Source of the DNA: Acanthaster planci
Taxonomy: Eukaryota; Echinodermata; Asteroidea; Valvatida; Acanthasteridae
Assembly: GCF_001949145.1 (NCBI RefSeq)
Contig: NW_019091409.1
Span: 6,514 to 36,468, forward strand
DNA: 29,955 bases
Reading direction: 5' to 3'
The notes under the pieces are model-generated. The model had not been told where the DNA came from. It made no database searches and was given only the letters and a program-made list of their open reading frames with translations. Each line of letters starts with the position of its first letter. Positions within the stretch are counted from its first letter, which is position 1. Shown here in pieces: positions 19,681 to 29,797 of the stretch. The position numbers were made by a program, and so were the translations under genes.

Positions 19681-22600
19681 GTCAGTCCAAAAATCCTCTT
19701 AGTTAACCAGTGTTATATTCAGGTTTTGAGTCTTGGACCTGTAAAACCAATTATTATATCACTAACATGTATCGATATTTGATAATTTATGTTTAACAAA
19801 CTATAAAGAACCATCAAGCCTATTCCCAAGATACGTGCAGGTTAAGGGTTCCCCGTCTCCTTGATCCCCATCCGACTTTACAGTGTACCTCTTCTGACAC
19901 AAAGAGGCTTGAGGGGTCAGTCACCTGTAATCCTGTAAGTACAGGTTGACCAAACTACTTCCCCCTTTCTCTTACAAAATGGCCGATTGGCCAAAACCTC
20001 GCAATCGGGGTTCTGGAAAAAATGACCCGGTTAAGGTAAATCATGGCAAAAATAAAGCAATTTTTCCTGCCTTCCCCAACTACAGTGTAGCTTAACCCAA
20101 GGAACAGACCTGAGCGCAGAACGCATCAATATCTCTGAAATCGTCGTGGGACAGTTTCTTTTCCTTCAAAATCCTGGGTTTTTCCGGTAATGTCTTGCAC
20201 GTACGATAATTGACACCAATTTTGTGGTAATCCAACTTTACTGAAACAAGTCAGCTTTACTTTTCATGTAAAGTTGGCGTTTCCCACCGACGTGCTCAAT
20301 GCACACAGGCTGACACGCATTCACGAGGGCGCAAAGAAGGAAATGGCCGTGACAGCAAAACCCGCCATGTTGGGTTAAAATTGGGACAGGTCCAATTACC
20401 GCTTGAAGTTCGGACAGGTCCAGTCGATTAACCCTCACAGATGCCTTAATATTCGTGCCAAAGTATAAAACAAATCCTAGGGCGGATTCTGCGCCACCCC
20501 TTGGATATGAAATAGTCTGAATAAAACCATTCTATTTTATGACTATAATGCAAGATTTTCTCTCAAATTACACCTTGACTATTGTTCAATCACAGTGTAC
20601 CAGCATATTTCGTTTGTTTGCTTTATTTTGTGACCCGTATGCATAAACGTAAATCGCACGTATTTCATGGTACATCTTGTGTATTCCCTAAGACTGACTG
20701 ATAAACCTAGAAATAAATTGCTGGTAAATGCACATGATAACGGGCATAACTCTACGTTGATAAGTATCAAATGAACAGTTTATATAGAACTGAATGGTCG
20801 AAGCAGTCGAGAATACTCGTGTTTATGCGCTCTAATACCGTCATGTATAGCACGATTTTGCTTACTATTCGGTTGTCTTATACTAATAACAATAACTTAG
20901 TGGGAAACATTTTGAGTGTGACTCATTCCGTCTTGACTCGTGTAGGCCTACGTTTAGGGATGTTGAGACCCTCAATCTCTGTTATATGTCTACGCCCCTT
21001 GTTGTTAGGATTCCAAATTCACGTCCTCCACCACTGACAATTATGTTAAGTTATCGTGTGGTGTCAATCTATGAAATAATCTACACGTTATGCATAATAA
21101 AGATATGCCGCTTCTTTCAAGTTTCAAATGTTAGCAATTTTAGTCATGATCCTTTCGTGGAATTTACAAAACAATTTTAAATATCAGCCTGAAAGAAAGC
21201 ATTTTTGTCGTTTTGAACAGGCAAGAATTTGTCAGCAGCGGTTCCTGTCAACTGTACACCGCCTAGTATTGACAATTTCCCACCCAATATCATGAGTTGG
21301 GACGTGCTCAGACATGGAGGTTTTCTGATTAACTTGGCAGCCGTCTTCTACATATTTGGGATCCTTGCGATGGTCTGCGACAACTACTTCATGCCATCAC
21401 TAGAGATTTTGTGTGCAGGTATGATTGTATCCGTCACTACAATTCGTCGGTTCGGCCCACAGACCATAAACGTCAAATACCGACCAGATAAATCCCTGCA
21501 GTAAAAACCCAGTTTAGAAGTTATAAATAAGTTTGATTTGAAAAAAATTCTCAAATTTATTCTTTGATTTAAGAGAACTGTTTTCAGAAAGTTTTAGAAT
21601 AAGCAAATACAGATTTATAAGTACAGGCAGGGATTAGAAGATAATAGTGGTTAATCGTCTTGTAACTTCACAATGAAACTCACACATGATCCTGGGTGTT
21701 TACTTAGATTTCTTGAAGTTGCGTGACGGATATGGACGGCATTGAAATTGTGGCCATGCTCCAATTTATTGCAAGAACTACTCTGTAAAAAAAAGGAAAA
21801 ACATGGCTGTACGGTGTTTAGTAAATGTTTCATTCTTTCAGTTATCTTGCTTTAATTCGTTATCATCCGCAAACTCTGATTTGCATAACTTATACCAATA
21901 TCGCTCCATAGATTGTTGTACTCTATTCAAAAACTTCCACCACCGATGTTATGTTAAGCCGGTGCCATCAACATTACGGTATCCGGACGGGCTTTGCGTA
22001 TAGGTTTTTAATGTCCACACCACAGGCAATGAAAACAGAAGCTGTAATCAACCATGGAAATTAGACGGATTAAGGAATTTGAGTAAAGAGATTTAACATC
22101 CAGATGTCATACAAAGAAGACAATTTATAATTCACTGATGCAGGGCAAACTTATTTATTCAGCCATGTCAGTTTTATACATACAAAAAAGATCGATTAAT
22201 GAAAGTACATGGCTATTTAGACGGGGTAGTGAGAAAACAGGAAACAGTATTGTGTGGCGGTTTGCCAAATAACAGTCGAATGAAAGATATATCAAATATT
22301 TTATGTAAGTTCTTTAAAGTTTTATGAAAACTAAGAGTAGCAGGCTCACTTGAAAATAAGGGCAACATAATTTTTCGGACATGTTATTTGGCAAATAGGC
22401 ATACGATACTGTTTTCTCACTACCCCGTCCAAATAGCCATGTACTTTTAAAAGAACTAATGAATTGTAAACACATTCAACATAATTACAGTAAGCGCTTA
22501 TTGATAAACGCACGCACGGCTTACTCCTATCGTCACAGCAACAGTTCATAGCTAAAAACGGCTTGCAATAGGCAAAGCGGGTTTATTTTACAGGAAACTA

Positions 22601-25600
22601 CTTGAAATCTAAAACGTGTTCATGTTGATATAGCAAGTTGTGGCATTAGCATAATTCCTTTTAGTTTCTTACCTTTCAACTACATACACCGCATGACTTA
22701 GCCTTTATACTGTCGCTCACATATAAATGTAAAGTTTTATTTGTGTTTGAACGTGTACTGTGAGATGCAACAGAGCTCTTATTGAAAACTAACAAATTAG
22801 AACCCAACATTTTTCCTTTTTCTTCCTTACAGATCTAAAATTATCTGAAGACGTAGCAGGTGCATCTTTCATGGCAATTGGGGGATCTGCGCCAGAACTT
22901 TTTACTTCAGTTTTCGGTACAGCAAACCAACTTTTTTTTCCTTTATATGCAATTAGCTTTCTGGTTAATAACACACCCTTACTGGATTCTAACCAACATC
23001 ATCCTTTGTCGATCTTTAGTTAATTGCAAGGTCTAAAATGTCGACTGGATCGTATTACATGGCGCATTACTTAGCAAAGATTAAGCTCTTTTCTCCAGTC
23101 AAGTTATGTTTCATCGGTATATGGGGATAAAACCCAATTTAACTCCAATAAATTATAAATGAGAAGTGTGCAGAACGACAGCTTCAACCGTGAGTTTTTC
23201 AAACTATTGTGACCATACGTGCTTCACTGCCTCGTGTTTACTGTTTGGACCAAGTTATTAACTATTTACGAATATTCTTCGAATATTCCCCATGGTTTGG
23301 GTGAATATATTATCACGTCTGAAAGTCCAAATGCCAAAGGGCACACGAGTAACTTTTTTCCAGATCAGCTACACCATAATCATATGTTCTCATTAATGAC
23401 AACAGGGATCTCAGCCCGACGCAATGGATATTTTAATTCAGTCGTTATTGTATTTTATTTCATTGTGTCAAAGGAGTTTTCATTGCGAAAGGAAATATCG
23501 GAGTTGGGACTGTGATTGGCTCTGCAGTATTTAACATTCTTTGTGTAATTGGGTTGTGTGGACTTCTTGCTGGACAGGTATGTAAACTTTTCGTTTCGTA
23601 TTGGCTTTGGAACTAGATAAACAAAGAAATTTTAATCGCATCATGTTGACAAAATCTCAAAACGTTAGCCCCACAAGACTGTCACGTAACTTTCGAGAGA
23701 GTCCAAACATTTAGGAATTCCTTTAAAGCAGATTCAGGTCTTTAAATGAACAAAAGAATCAAGGCATCTTAAATATATTAAGGCATCGTAAATATATATG
23801 CACATGTAATTATCGAGTGTAACTGTCCCTGCAATGCTGTCGTTCAGCCCCCAGCATGGAACAGTTCAATTATCAAAGAATGTCTCCTACCTTGATTTTT
23901 ACAGGTTGTATATCTTTCCAACTGGTCCCTTGCAAGAGATTTCCTGTGGTATGTCTTGACAGTCATCGGTCTCGTCTTAGTGATCTGGGATAACGTTGTT
24001 CATTGGTAAAAACATTTATAGGTTTGTTTACCTCTGCCAAAAAAAATCAAAAATACGCAACAAAAATACACATTATTAAAATTACAAAGCCAGGGATAAC
24101 CGAAAAGTTGCTCAAAACACGGCTTATTTTCGTCTAGGTCCTTCAGAATACAAAAGTAAACACATACAATACATAAAGATATTAGAATTACACTAGAAAG
24201 TAGGGCATATACGGTAGGTGATTACAATCAGACCGTTTAAGATTAGACTAAAAATAAAGACGGCGATTCATTGCTCTCTTCAATTGACAAGTGATGTTAT
24301 AAGGTAGTAAGTTTCATTCATGAATTCCGGTATAAAAAATGCATTGCACTTTTGCCCTTTTATTGTTGGAACTACATGTACAAAATTGGTGGAAGGAGGT
24401 TCCTAGGTAGAATGACAATGCATGACTGAGAGGTAGTCGAGTGTCATTGCAAGAAAATGTTGACATACATGGCTTATCTTCGGCTGTAAAACACATAGGT
24501 TCAGCGTGCCCAATTTGTCCAATTCTGTTAGGCCAATATGTGATCAAGAATCTATGCTAAATAAATTTGTTTTCAGTAATTGGCAGACTTTTTTTAATTT
24601 CATGGGCAATGCAGTGTACCAGGATGAAGATTAAGAGCAGAGTGCTTTGCAAGATCTCTCATTTACGACTGGATCGTATTACATGGCGCATTATTACATT
24701 AGCAAAGGTTGAGCTCTTTTCTCCAGTCAAGTTATGTTAGTCTTATCGGTATATGGGGATAAAACCCAATACTCCAATAAATTAAAAATGAGCATTGTGC
24801 AGAACGACAGCTTCAACCGTGAGATTTTCAAACTATTGTGACCATGGGTGCTTCGCTGAACTCGTTATCTCACTCTCGTTGTATGATAGGAAAGTGTTTT
24901 TCAAGATCTCTCATTTCAACATTTAGCACGTTCGTAACGAAAGTGTAATCTAGCACTGGCCATTTAAGTAATTTAACAGAATTCAAATTTTGTTCACCAA
25001 TTCGGCTCTGATCAAGCTTAAAACCCAGATATTTCACCAAGATTCAAAGAGTAACAGTCTTCACTTAACAAAACACTTTAATTTATTAACACTGTTTACT
25101 TAAATTTAAAAAAGGACAGACTCAAGGTGTAGAGACAGTTTGGTACCGATCTGCCACTTCCTGAATGATTCTCGCTCACAGTGGTCAAACTTTTGGCTAT
25201 CACTTCTGGGTCTCGAAATAAATAGCGCTCTATTTTTAGGGCACTAAGTGAATTTATTGTCAAAAAGATACTGCAAGCGCAAAGCGTCACGGTACACCAC
25301 CAAGTTGATATGACCTTGATCGACTAATTTTGTTCCAGAAAGAAATGCAGCTTGCTCACTCCTCGTGTTTCTCTCTGTCTCTGAAAAAAATTACTCCAAG
25401 GAGCGAGTTAAGATAGTTTAATGATACAAAGTTTTTTTTGTTTTTAGGTGGGAATCTCTGGTTCTCATTTTAGTCTACATGGCGTATCTTGTCTTCCTCT
25501 ATTTCGACCCACCGATCAAAAGTCGCATGGAGAGTTTATCATTGTGTCAAACACATCACAACCATGAACGTGACGACGATTGTACTTCTCTGCCAACGTC

Positions 25601-27817
25601 CGAGGCGGAAACCACACCCATCGTTGTAGACCAGAAATGGAAAACGTCCTCGTTCAGCGCAGTTACCGAGAATGAATCCGAAAAATCATGCAACAATCCA
25701 GCAGGTACACTCTGCTTTCCAAACCCAACACTCCCGATTCTTCTGCATTTTTTTTTCTTAATTTAGTAAACTCTGAAAAAAAGTACGCCAGCACAATCCA
25801 AGACATACTCGTAGTAAATGGCCTATACACAAATACCTCATATTTTTGTCATAAAATGTTATGAAGCCAAAAATGGTCTTTTATCTCTGGTCGTGATTTT
25901 TGTCCTCGGCGAGAGTTGCAACAGCGCCATCTTTGGCCGTATTGTCTTGACATTTCTGCGGGCCGCTCCATCTTTTACTCAGAGCGATAGATAAAAGTAT
26001 AGGACACAGGGGAACCCCCCCCCGCTTTGTTAGTCATTGTTTCACTGGAATCTGAGCAATTCTTTTCAGACATCTGGGGGATGTGTTAGGTAACAGTAGT
26101 CGAGGGTGTATAGCGACAGGACACGTTGGGGGGTACGCCTCGGTCTCATTTCTTGCTGGATAATAGAGTTCGATGTTGAACAGTGACAGCAGATTATGGA
26201 TATGAAGTTGTTTGTTTTCAGCTGCGTAGGCTGCGTCCAAATCTGTTGCTCTAGACCTCGGACCCTGTATGTAGGCAAATGGGGGCCTGGCAAAAAGTAA
26301 ATGTGGAGATCAGTAAGGTTGGTAAACATCTTGGATGAGAGGCAAATGGGGAGCAATGAAGACAGAAAAAGGGTACAAAGGCAAATGACGGAGGATACCA
26401 AGGTACAAAGACACAAAAAACCAAAATAGTAATCCACTCTGTCTGAACAATCCAACCCTGAAGGAGGAAGGAAAAAAACCGCGTCGCCGAAACAATTTCG
26501 GAACGGCAATCTGACCAGAGACAAACTATTTGGGGGAGGGTTTAAATTTCTCTTTTGTTTTTTATGTTGTTTCTTCAGAACAAGACAGGAAACAATCACC
26601 TGAGACCAACACACTCTCCCCTTTTATCATTCCCGATGGATACTGCAAGCGACTTGTGTGGCTTCTTGCTTTCCCACCGTCACTTCTTTTCTACTTGACA
26701 ATCCCAAACTGTTCCCTTCAACAATGGAGGACATGGTATCCTGTAACATTTGTCGCAGCATTAGCATGGATCGGTGCTGCGACCTACTTGCTTGTATGGA
26801 TGGTCACAGTAATAGGTAGGGGCTTAGATTTTTTTTTTGAGCATTGTTGATATTTGTCAAAGGGTTCAAAGTTGTTAGCCAAGATGGTTAGCAGTTAAGT
26901 TTGGGAATATAAATCAGCACAACCTCGAAAGAAATACAACTGACAAAGTCCAGCTTGAGACTGTTGCTCAGCTTTGACCACTTGAATTTCAGTCATGAAA
27001 CCAATTACCGAGATCTGGAGTCTGTAATGACGCAATTGTGTCTTGTATAGGATACACTTTACATGTACCCGATACGGTCATGGGACTGACATTGGTAGCC
27101 GCAGGTTCCAGCATGCCTGACACCATCCTTAGTGTTATCGCAGCAAGGAACGGTAAGGAATATTTCAAATAACACATTGTAAATGCAAACTTTATAACCT
27201 GACCAAATGATAGTCGCACAGAACTGAGCCATATTTACAAGAAAGCTTTTAGAAAATGGGAGACTTCAACCGTGATATTTTTGGGGTAGGGAAAGAATGG
27301 CTGATTAAAAACATCAATGATCCATTTACCCTAGAGAAAAGGACGCTCGTGTATAACGGTTCACAAGTAGAAAATTCTATCACAGATATGCTTGTCCTAA
27401 GCCCTGATTCAGTAACAGATCAAACCTTGGGTAGTTTCGAAGTTATCTGAACTTGTGGACATGTTTATATTTACTACAGGTTTTGGCGACATGGCTATTT
27501 GTCATTCTGTTGGAAGTAATGTCTTCGATATTCTACTGGGATTAGGACTTCCGTGGTTTTTACACTCTGCTGCAGTTCGACACGGCCATCCCATTCCAAC
27601 ATACAGCGATGGTTTGACCATTATTTGCGCTATGCTACTGGCAAGTGTGATTGTCACATTAATTATTATTAGACTAGCCAGCTTTAAACTAAATAAAAAA
27701 ATCGGAATGGTACTTATAGTGTTCTATGTTGCTTTTCTGGTACCGGCCGTATTACTTGAGATGAATATTCTCATTAAAGGGCTTGTACTGCCGGAGTGCC
27801 CAAGACAAGGAGAGTAA
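19458..27817 (+). CDS. SLC24A: K+-dependent Na+/Ca2+ exchanger (NCKX, SLC24 family), 9 exons, 547 aa
   Basis: Exons 19458-19680, 21221-21418, 22833-22916, 23474-23577, 23905-24005, 25448-25704, 26579-26815, 27051-27152 and 27480-27817 join into 548 codons with all phases matching. The product is a multi-pass membrane exchanger that in this family moves Ca2+ and K+ against Na+. An N-terminal hydrophobic segment (about 17-40, signal peptide or anchor) precedes N-glycosylation sequons NLS (77-79) and NCT (85-87). [10 protein letters not shown] (127-136) is the family's first hallmark. The alpha-1 repeat (about 147-189) has SAPELFTS with Glu162. A hydrophilic cytosolic loop (about 258-340) contains HHNHERDDD. 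The alpha-2 repeat (about 409-453) has MPD with Asp425 and GSNVFD with Asp452. These acidic residues correspond to the cation-binding positions of the family. The paralog is not assigned. Confidence 0.95.
19681..21220 (+). other. exchanger intron 1
   Basis: No gene or transposon is recognised in these 1,540 bases. TAGGCCTA occurs at 20943-20950. Confidence 0.6.
21221..21418 (+). CDS. exchanger exon 2
   Basis: The acceptor TTTTGAACAG leads into residues 75-140: the [10 protein letters not shown] motif typical of NCKX ectodomains, a membrane segment, and [13 protein letters not shown]. The donor is GCAG|GTATGA. The exon ends in phase 1. Confidence 0.94.
21419..22832 (+). other. exchanger intron 2
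   Basis: The only structured element seen is the inverted repeat at 22202-22447. The rest is AT-rich, without recognisable coding segments. Confidence 0.6.
22202..22447. repeat. inverted repeat, ~70-base arms, ~107-base centre
   Basis: The left arm 22202-22274 (AAAGTACATGGCTATTTAGA..GCCAAATAACA) is repeated in reverse complement at 22382-22447 with few mismatches and one short insertion (a partly duplicated GAAACAG in the left arm). The layout suggests a fold-back MITE in intron 2. No target-site duplication is clear. Confidence 0.7.
22833..22916 (+). CDS. exchanger exon 3 (alpha-1 repeat, first half)
   Basis: This 84-base exon follows TTCTTCCTTACAG and ends TTCG|GTACAG. It encodes [20 protein letters not shown], the heart of alpha-1. 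NCKX proteins usually read FMAAGSSxPEL here, so AIGGS is a divergence at a core position, while the essential Glu162 is kept. Confidence 0.93.
23042..23235 (+). repeat. dispersed repeat copy A (intron 3)
   Basis: This begins CGACTGGATCGTATTACATG and contains TTTTCTCCAGTCAAGTTATG and CAGAACGACAGCTTCAACCG. The same sequence recurs in intron 5 at 24666-24865 in the same orientation, with small insertions and substitutions. No tRNA- or 5S-like head or A-rich tail is visible. The family is not recognised. Confidence 0.8.
23474..23577 (+). CDS. exchanger exon 4 (alpha-1 repeat, second half)
   Basis: The acceptor TGTGTCAAAG completes Gly169, and the exon encodes [20 protein letters not shown] and [14 protein letters not shown], finishing alpha-1. 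The acceptor lacks a strong polypyrimidine tract but is the only one that keeps frame and family alignment. The donor is ACAG|GTATGT. Confidence 0.92.
23905..24005 (+). CDS. exchanger exon 5
   Basis: The acceptor GATTTTTACAG begins residues 204-236 plus two bases of Trp237: a short amphipathic link, [10 protein letters not shown], and a membrane segment ending IWDNVVHW. The donor is CATTG|GTAAAA. Confidence 0.9.
24666..24865 (+). repeat. dispersed repeat copy B (intron 5) with flanking 15-base duplication
   Basis: This is the second copy of the intron 3 repeat. It lies between two copies of CAAGATCTCTCATTT (24650-24664 and 24902-24916), a likely target-site duplication. The match continues leftward with two mismatches over about nine bases. 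About 35 bases between the end of the repeat and the second direct repeat presumably also belong to the inserted unit. Confidence 0.75.
25448..25704 (+). CDS. exchanger exon 6 (cytosolic loop)
   Basis: The acceptor TTTTTGTTTTTAG completes the WWESLVLI motif found in nearly all NCKX proteins. The rest is the large cytosolic loop, rich in Ser, Thr, Glu and His ([10 protein letters not shown]), which is short compared with NCKX1 and typical of the shorter paralogs. The donor is AGCAG|GTACAC. Confidence 0.93.
25705..26578 (+). other. exchanger intron 6
   Basis: No element is recognised. The antisense strand is open for 182 codons (26066-26614) but runs through exon 7's acceptor and shows no domain; it is probably chance. 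A run of ten C lies at about 26016-26025. Confidence 0.55.
26579..26815 (+). CDS. exchanger exon 7
   Basis: The acceptor TTGTTTCTTCAG leads into the end of the loop, [10 protein letters not shown], then [11 protein letters not shown] and the conserved TIPNC hairpin, then membrane segments [19 protein letters not shown]. It ends ATAG|GTAGGG in phase 1. Confidence 0.94.
27051..27152 (+). CDS. exchanger exon 8 (alpha-2 repeat, first half)
   Basis: The acceptor GTCTTGTATAG leads into residues 402-435 with [20 protein letters not shown]. Most family members have AAGTS(I/V)PD; here Ser replaces Thr and Met replaces the aliphatic residue, with Asp425 retained. The donor is AACG|GTAAGG. Confidence 0.93.
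27256..27450 (+). mobile_element. LINE endonuclease fragment in exchanger intron 8
   Basis: The 64-codon frame starts MGDFNRD and later reads [19 protein letters not shown] is the catalytic motif of the exonuclease-endonuclease-phosphatase domain that precedes reverse transcriptase in many non-LTR retrotransposons, and 'SxxDxxLxSPD' resembles the following conserved strand. The SDH motif that should come next is absent because the frame ends. This is a short internal fragment and not a functional gene. Confidence 0.5.
27480..27817 (+). CDS. exchanger exon 9 (alpha-2 second half and C terminus)
   Basis: The acceptor TTTACTACAG leads into [20 protein letters not shown], with Asp452 at the position linked to K+ dependence in NCKX2, then LGLPWFL and two further membrane segments. 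The stop TAA is at 27815-27817. The short polar tail ends PECPRQGE. Confidence 0.94.
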
Positions 27818-27868
27818 CCGCAGATTTCCTTGGCACAATTGCATCATGACGTCGTAAAATCGTTCGCT

Positions 27869-27874
27869 AATAAA
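27869..27874 (+). terminator. AATAAA poly(A) signal, exchanger
   Basis: AATAAA starts 52 bases after the exchanger stop codon and is the nearest canonical signal. A very short 3' UTR would result; later sites cannot be excluded. Confidence 0.45.
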
Positions 27875-28262
27875 AAAAAGTAGTGCTAACATCTTTACCG
27901 CCAACAAAGCCAAGGCCTTCACAGGATCAGCAGTATAACCTATCATCAGTGATGCTTCGATCATTCTGTATGCACTGAATTCAAATACTGTATAATTACG
28001 TACGACTCACTTACAACGTATGTCAACTATTCATGTCCATTGGTTTATTGCTGCTTTGAAGTCAAAGTCTTGGACTTTAATTCCCCAATTAAAAACACTG
28101 TAATTCTCTAAGCCTTTTACAAGTGTGCTGAAGTTCGACAGTGGAATAATTACTTCTCACAATCTAAGAAAGATTACCCATTCGATCGACAGCCCGTCAT
28201 GTCATTTGCAGTTATCCAAAATGTACGTGTGAAATTTTTTGGAAAAGCATACTTGACTTAAA

Positions 28263-28398
28263 CAGGGGCAATCCCCCCCAAATAAGAAACGTGGGGAAGG
28301 AAAAAGAGGGAGGAACCAGCTCCATCAATGTACCCAAAATCCGTAATTTCAGTTTTAGTTCACGCCCTCCCCTTTGGAAAATACTGGATCCGTCCCTG
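28263..28398. mobile_element. small hAT-like MITE
   Basis: The ends CAGGGGCAATCC (left) and, read inward on the minus strand, CAGGGACGGATCC (right) resemble the CAGGG(G)CGGATCC-type terminal inverted repeats of hAT elements. The interior has the G/C-run texture common in such MITEs. TTAAA borders both ends directly (28258-28262 and 28399-28403). hAT elements make 8-base duplications, so the duplication is either decayed or the limits are slightly off. Confidence 0.5.
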
Positions 28399-29644
28399 TT
28401 AAAGATGGTAACACTAAATTCCCTGTGAAACGATTCTTTGTGACAAGCGGTCACTTTTTAATAATGACAGAAGGCCATTTCCAATAATGCGTCTAGAGAC
28501 CCAATTTTGGGGGGAGAAATCGTCATAAGAAGCGCGCTCGCGGTTACCATGATTTGTCGCCATATAGCTCTATGCATTCGGCTGAACGTGAGAACGTGCC
28601 TCTGAATTCAGGCCCAATTCGAAATAGACCATTCTCATTTTTACTACAACTTGTGTGGGCGTCAAAAGTTTGCAGAAATCTCTTTTGATACATGTAGTAA
28701 CTAGTAGTATGTGCATTATTTTCTGATTTTGTGATAGCTGCATGGGAATTTAACACTTTTTGAATTTTTTTTGTACTAAAAGCCAGCCATATATTTTAGC
28801 AGCCACTTGTAGGAAAAACAAGATTGTCACGTCAAAAAAAACAGACCATGTATGACTCAGCAGTTTTTGATATGAAATAGAATCCAACAGTATTCAGGGG
28901 CATGAGTGACCAGCTAACAAAAAGCTAAAATGTTACAAGTTCCCATATTTTTGTGCAGACCAGGTGTAAAAAAGCTGAAATTCAGGGTCAACATCAAAAG
29001 AAAAGAAGCTGAAAACAGACGCTGAATTGTCACACCCCTGAATATTGTTTTACTCGGAATGATGTACACTATTAATTGAGCTGAACTGTCATCAGCATTG
29101 TTCTTATGCTTCTTATCTAGATTCTGAACAATTTGAACGCCTAAAACAAAGCATGAATGACAAATGAACTTTGGAAACATTTTCCCATTAGAAAATCTAT
29201 GTGTTCAATCAGTACTCATCGAATAATACAGGTACATAGAAAAAGGAGACACCTTAACTATCCTGGCATTAAAATGTACCTTTAAAATATTTTAGTGTCT
29301 TTATTGATTAAGAATACGAACTAGCACAGAAAACTTGTACTAGCTTTGGTTAAAGGGCTTGATAAATATTATTTTTGTTATCTAATGTTTAAGAAGTTCA
29401 TTATGTAACAATTAACATTGCAAAGTCCATTTAAATTGAAGAGAAATTGCTGGTTCTGTTTATTTTCCTTCTGATTGTGGAGACTGTGTGATATGAATCA
29501 AAAAGGTAGCAAACATTCAGACACTGATTTGTGGTGTTATTGTAAATGACATGATTTTTAAAATCCCTTTCGTCGTGCGTTTATACATGCAATCCAAATT
29601 TCTTTGAGAAAATGATTTTTTTTTAAATTGCTGGCACACAGACT

Positions 29645-29797
29645 CTGAGAAGCCTGGTGGCAGCAGCCATACCTGTCCTTTTTGTCAGATCAGAGCATAT
29701 ACGCATTGTTCTGAGCATGCATTCACAGTTCTTATACATGTAGCACAAACATGACTAAAAAGGACCAGAGTGTCTGCTGCCACCAGCGCCTCAAAGC
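29645..29797. repeat. imperfect inverted repeat near the window end
   Basis: CTGGTGGCAGCAG (29654-29666) and CTGCTGCCACCAG (29774-29786) are perfect complements. Inside them GTCCTTTTT and AAAAAGGACC pair again, giving arms of about 40 bases around a 60-base centre. It is probably a fold-back repeat relic. Confidence 0.6.

Noticed and set aside
24314-24547. 77-codon minus-strand open frame in exchanger intron 5 as a retroelement remnant
   Set aside because: There are a few retroelement-like words but no ordered motif; the resemblance is too weak to call.
26066-26614. 182-codon open frame on the minus strand, the longest uninterrupted one in the window
   Set aside because: It runs antisense through intron 6 and into exchanger exon 7. 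It has no domain, is rich in Cys/Leu/Ser low-complexity and contains no plausible splice structure.
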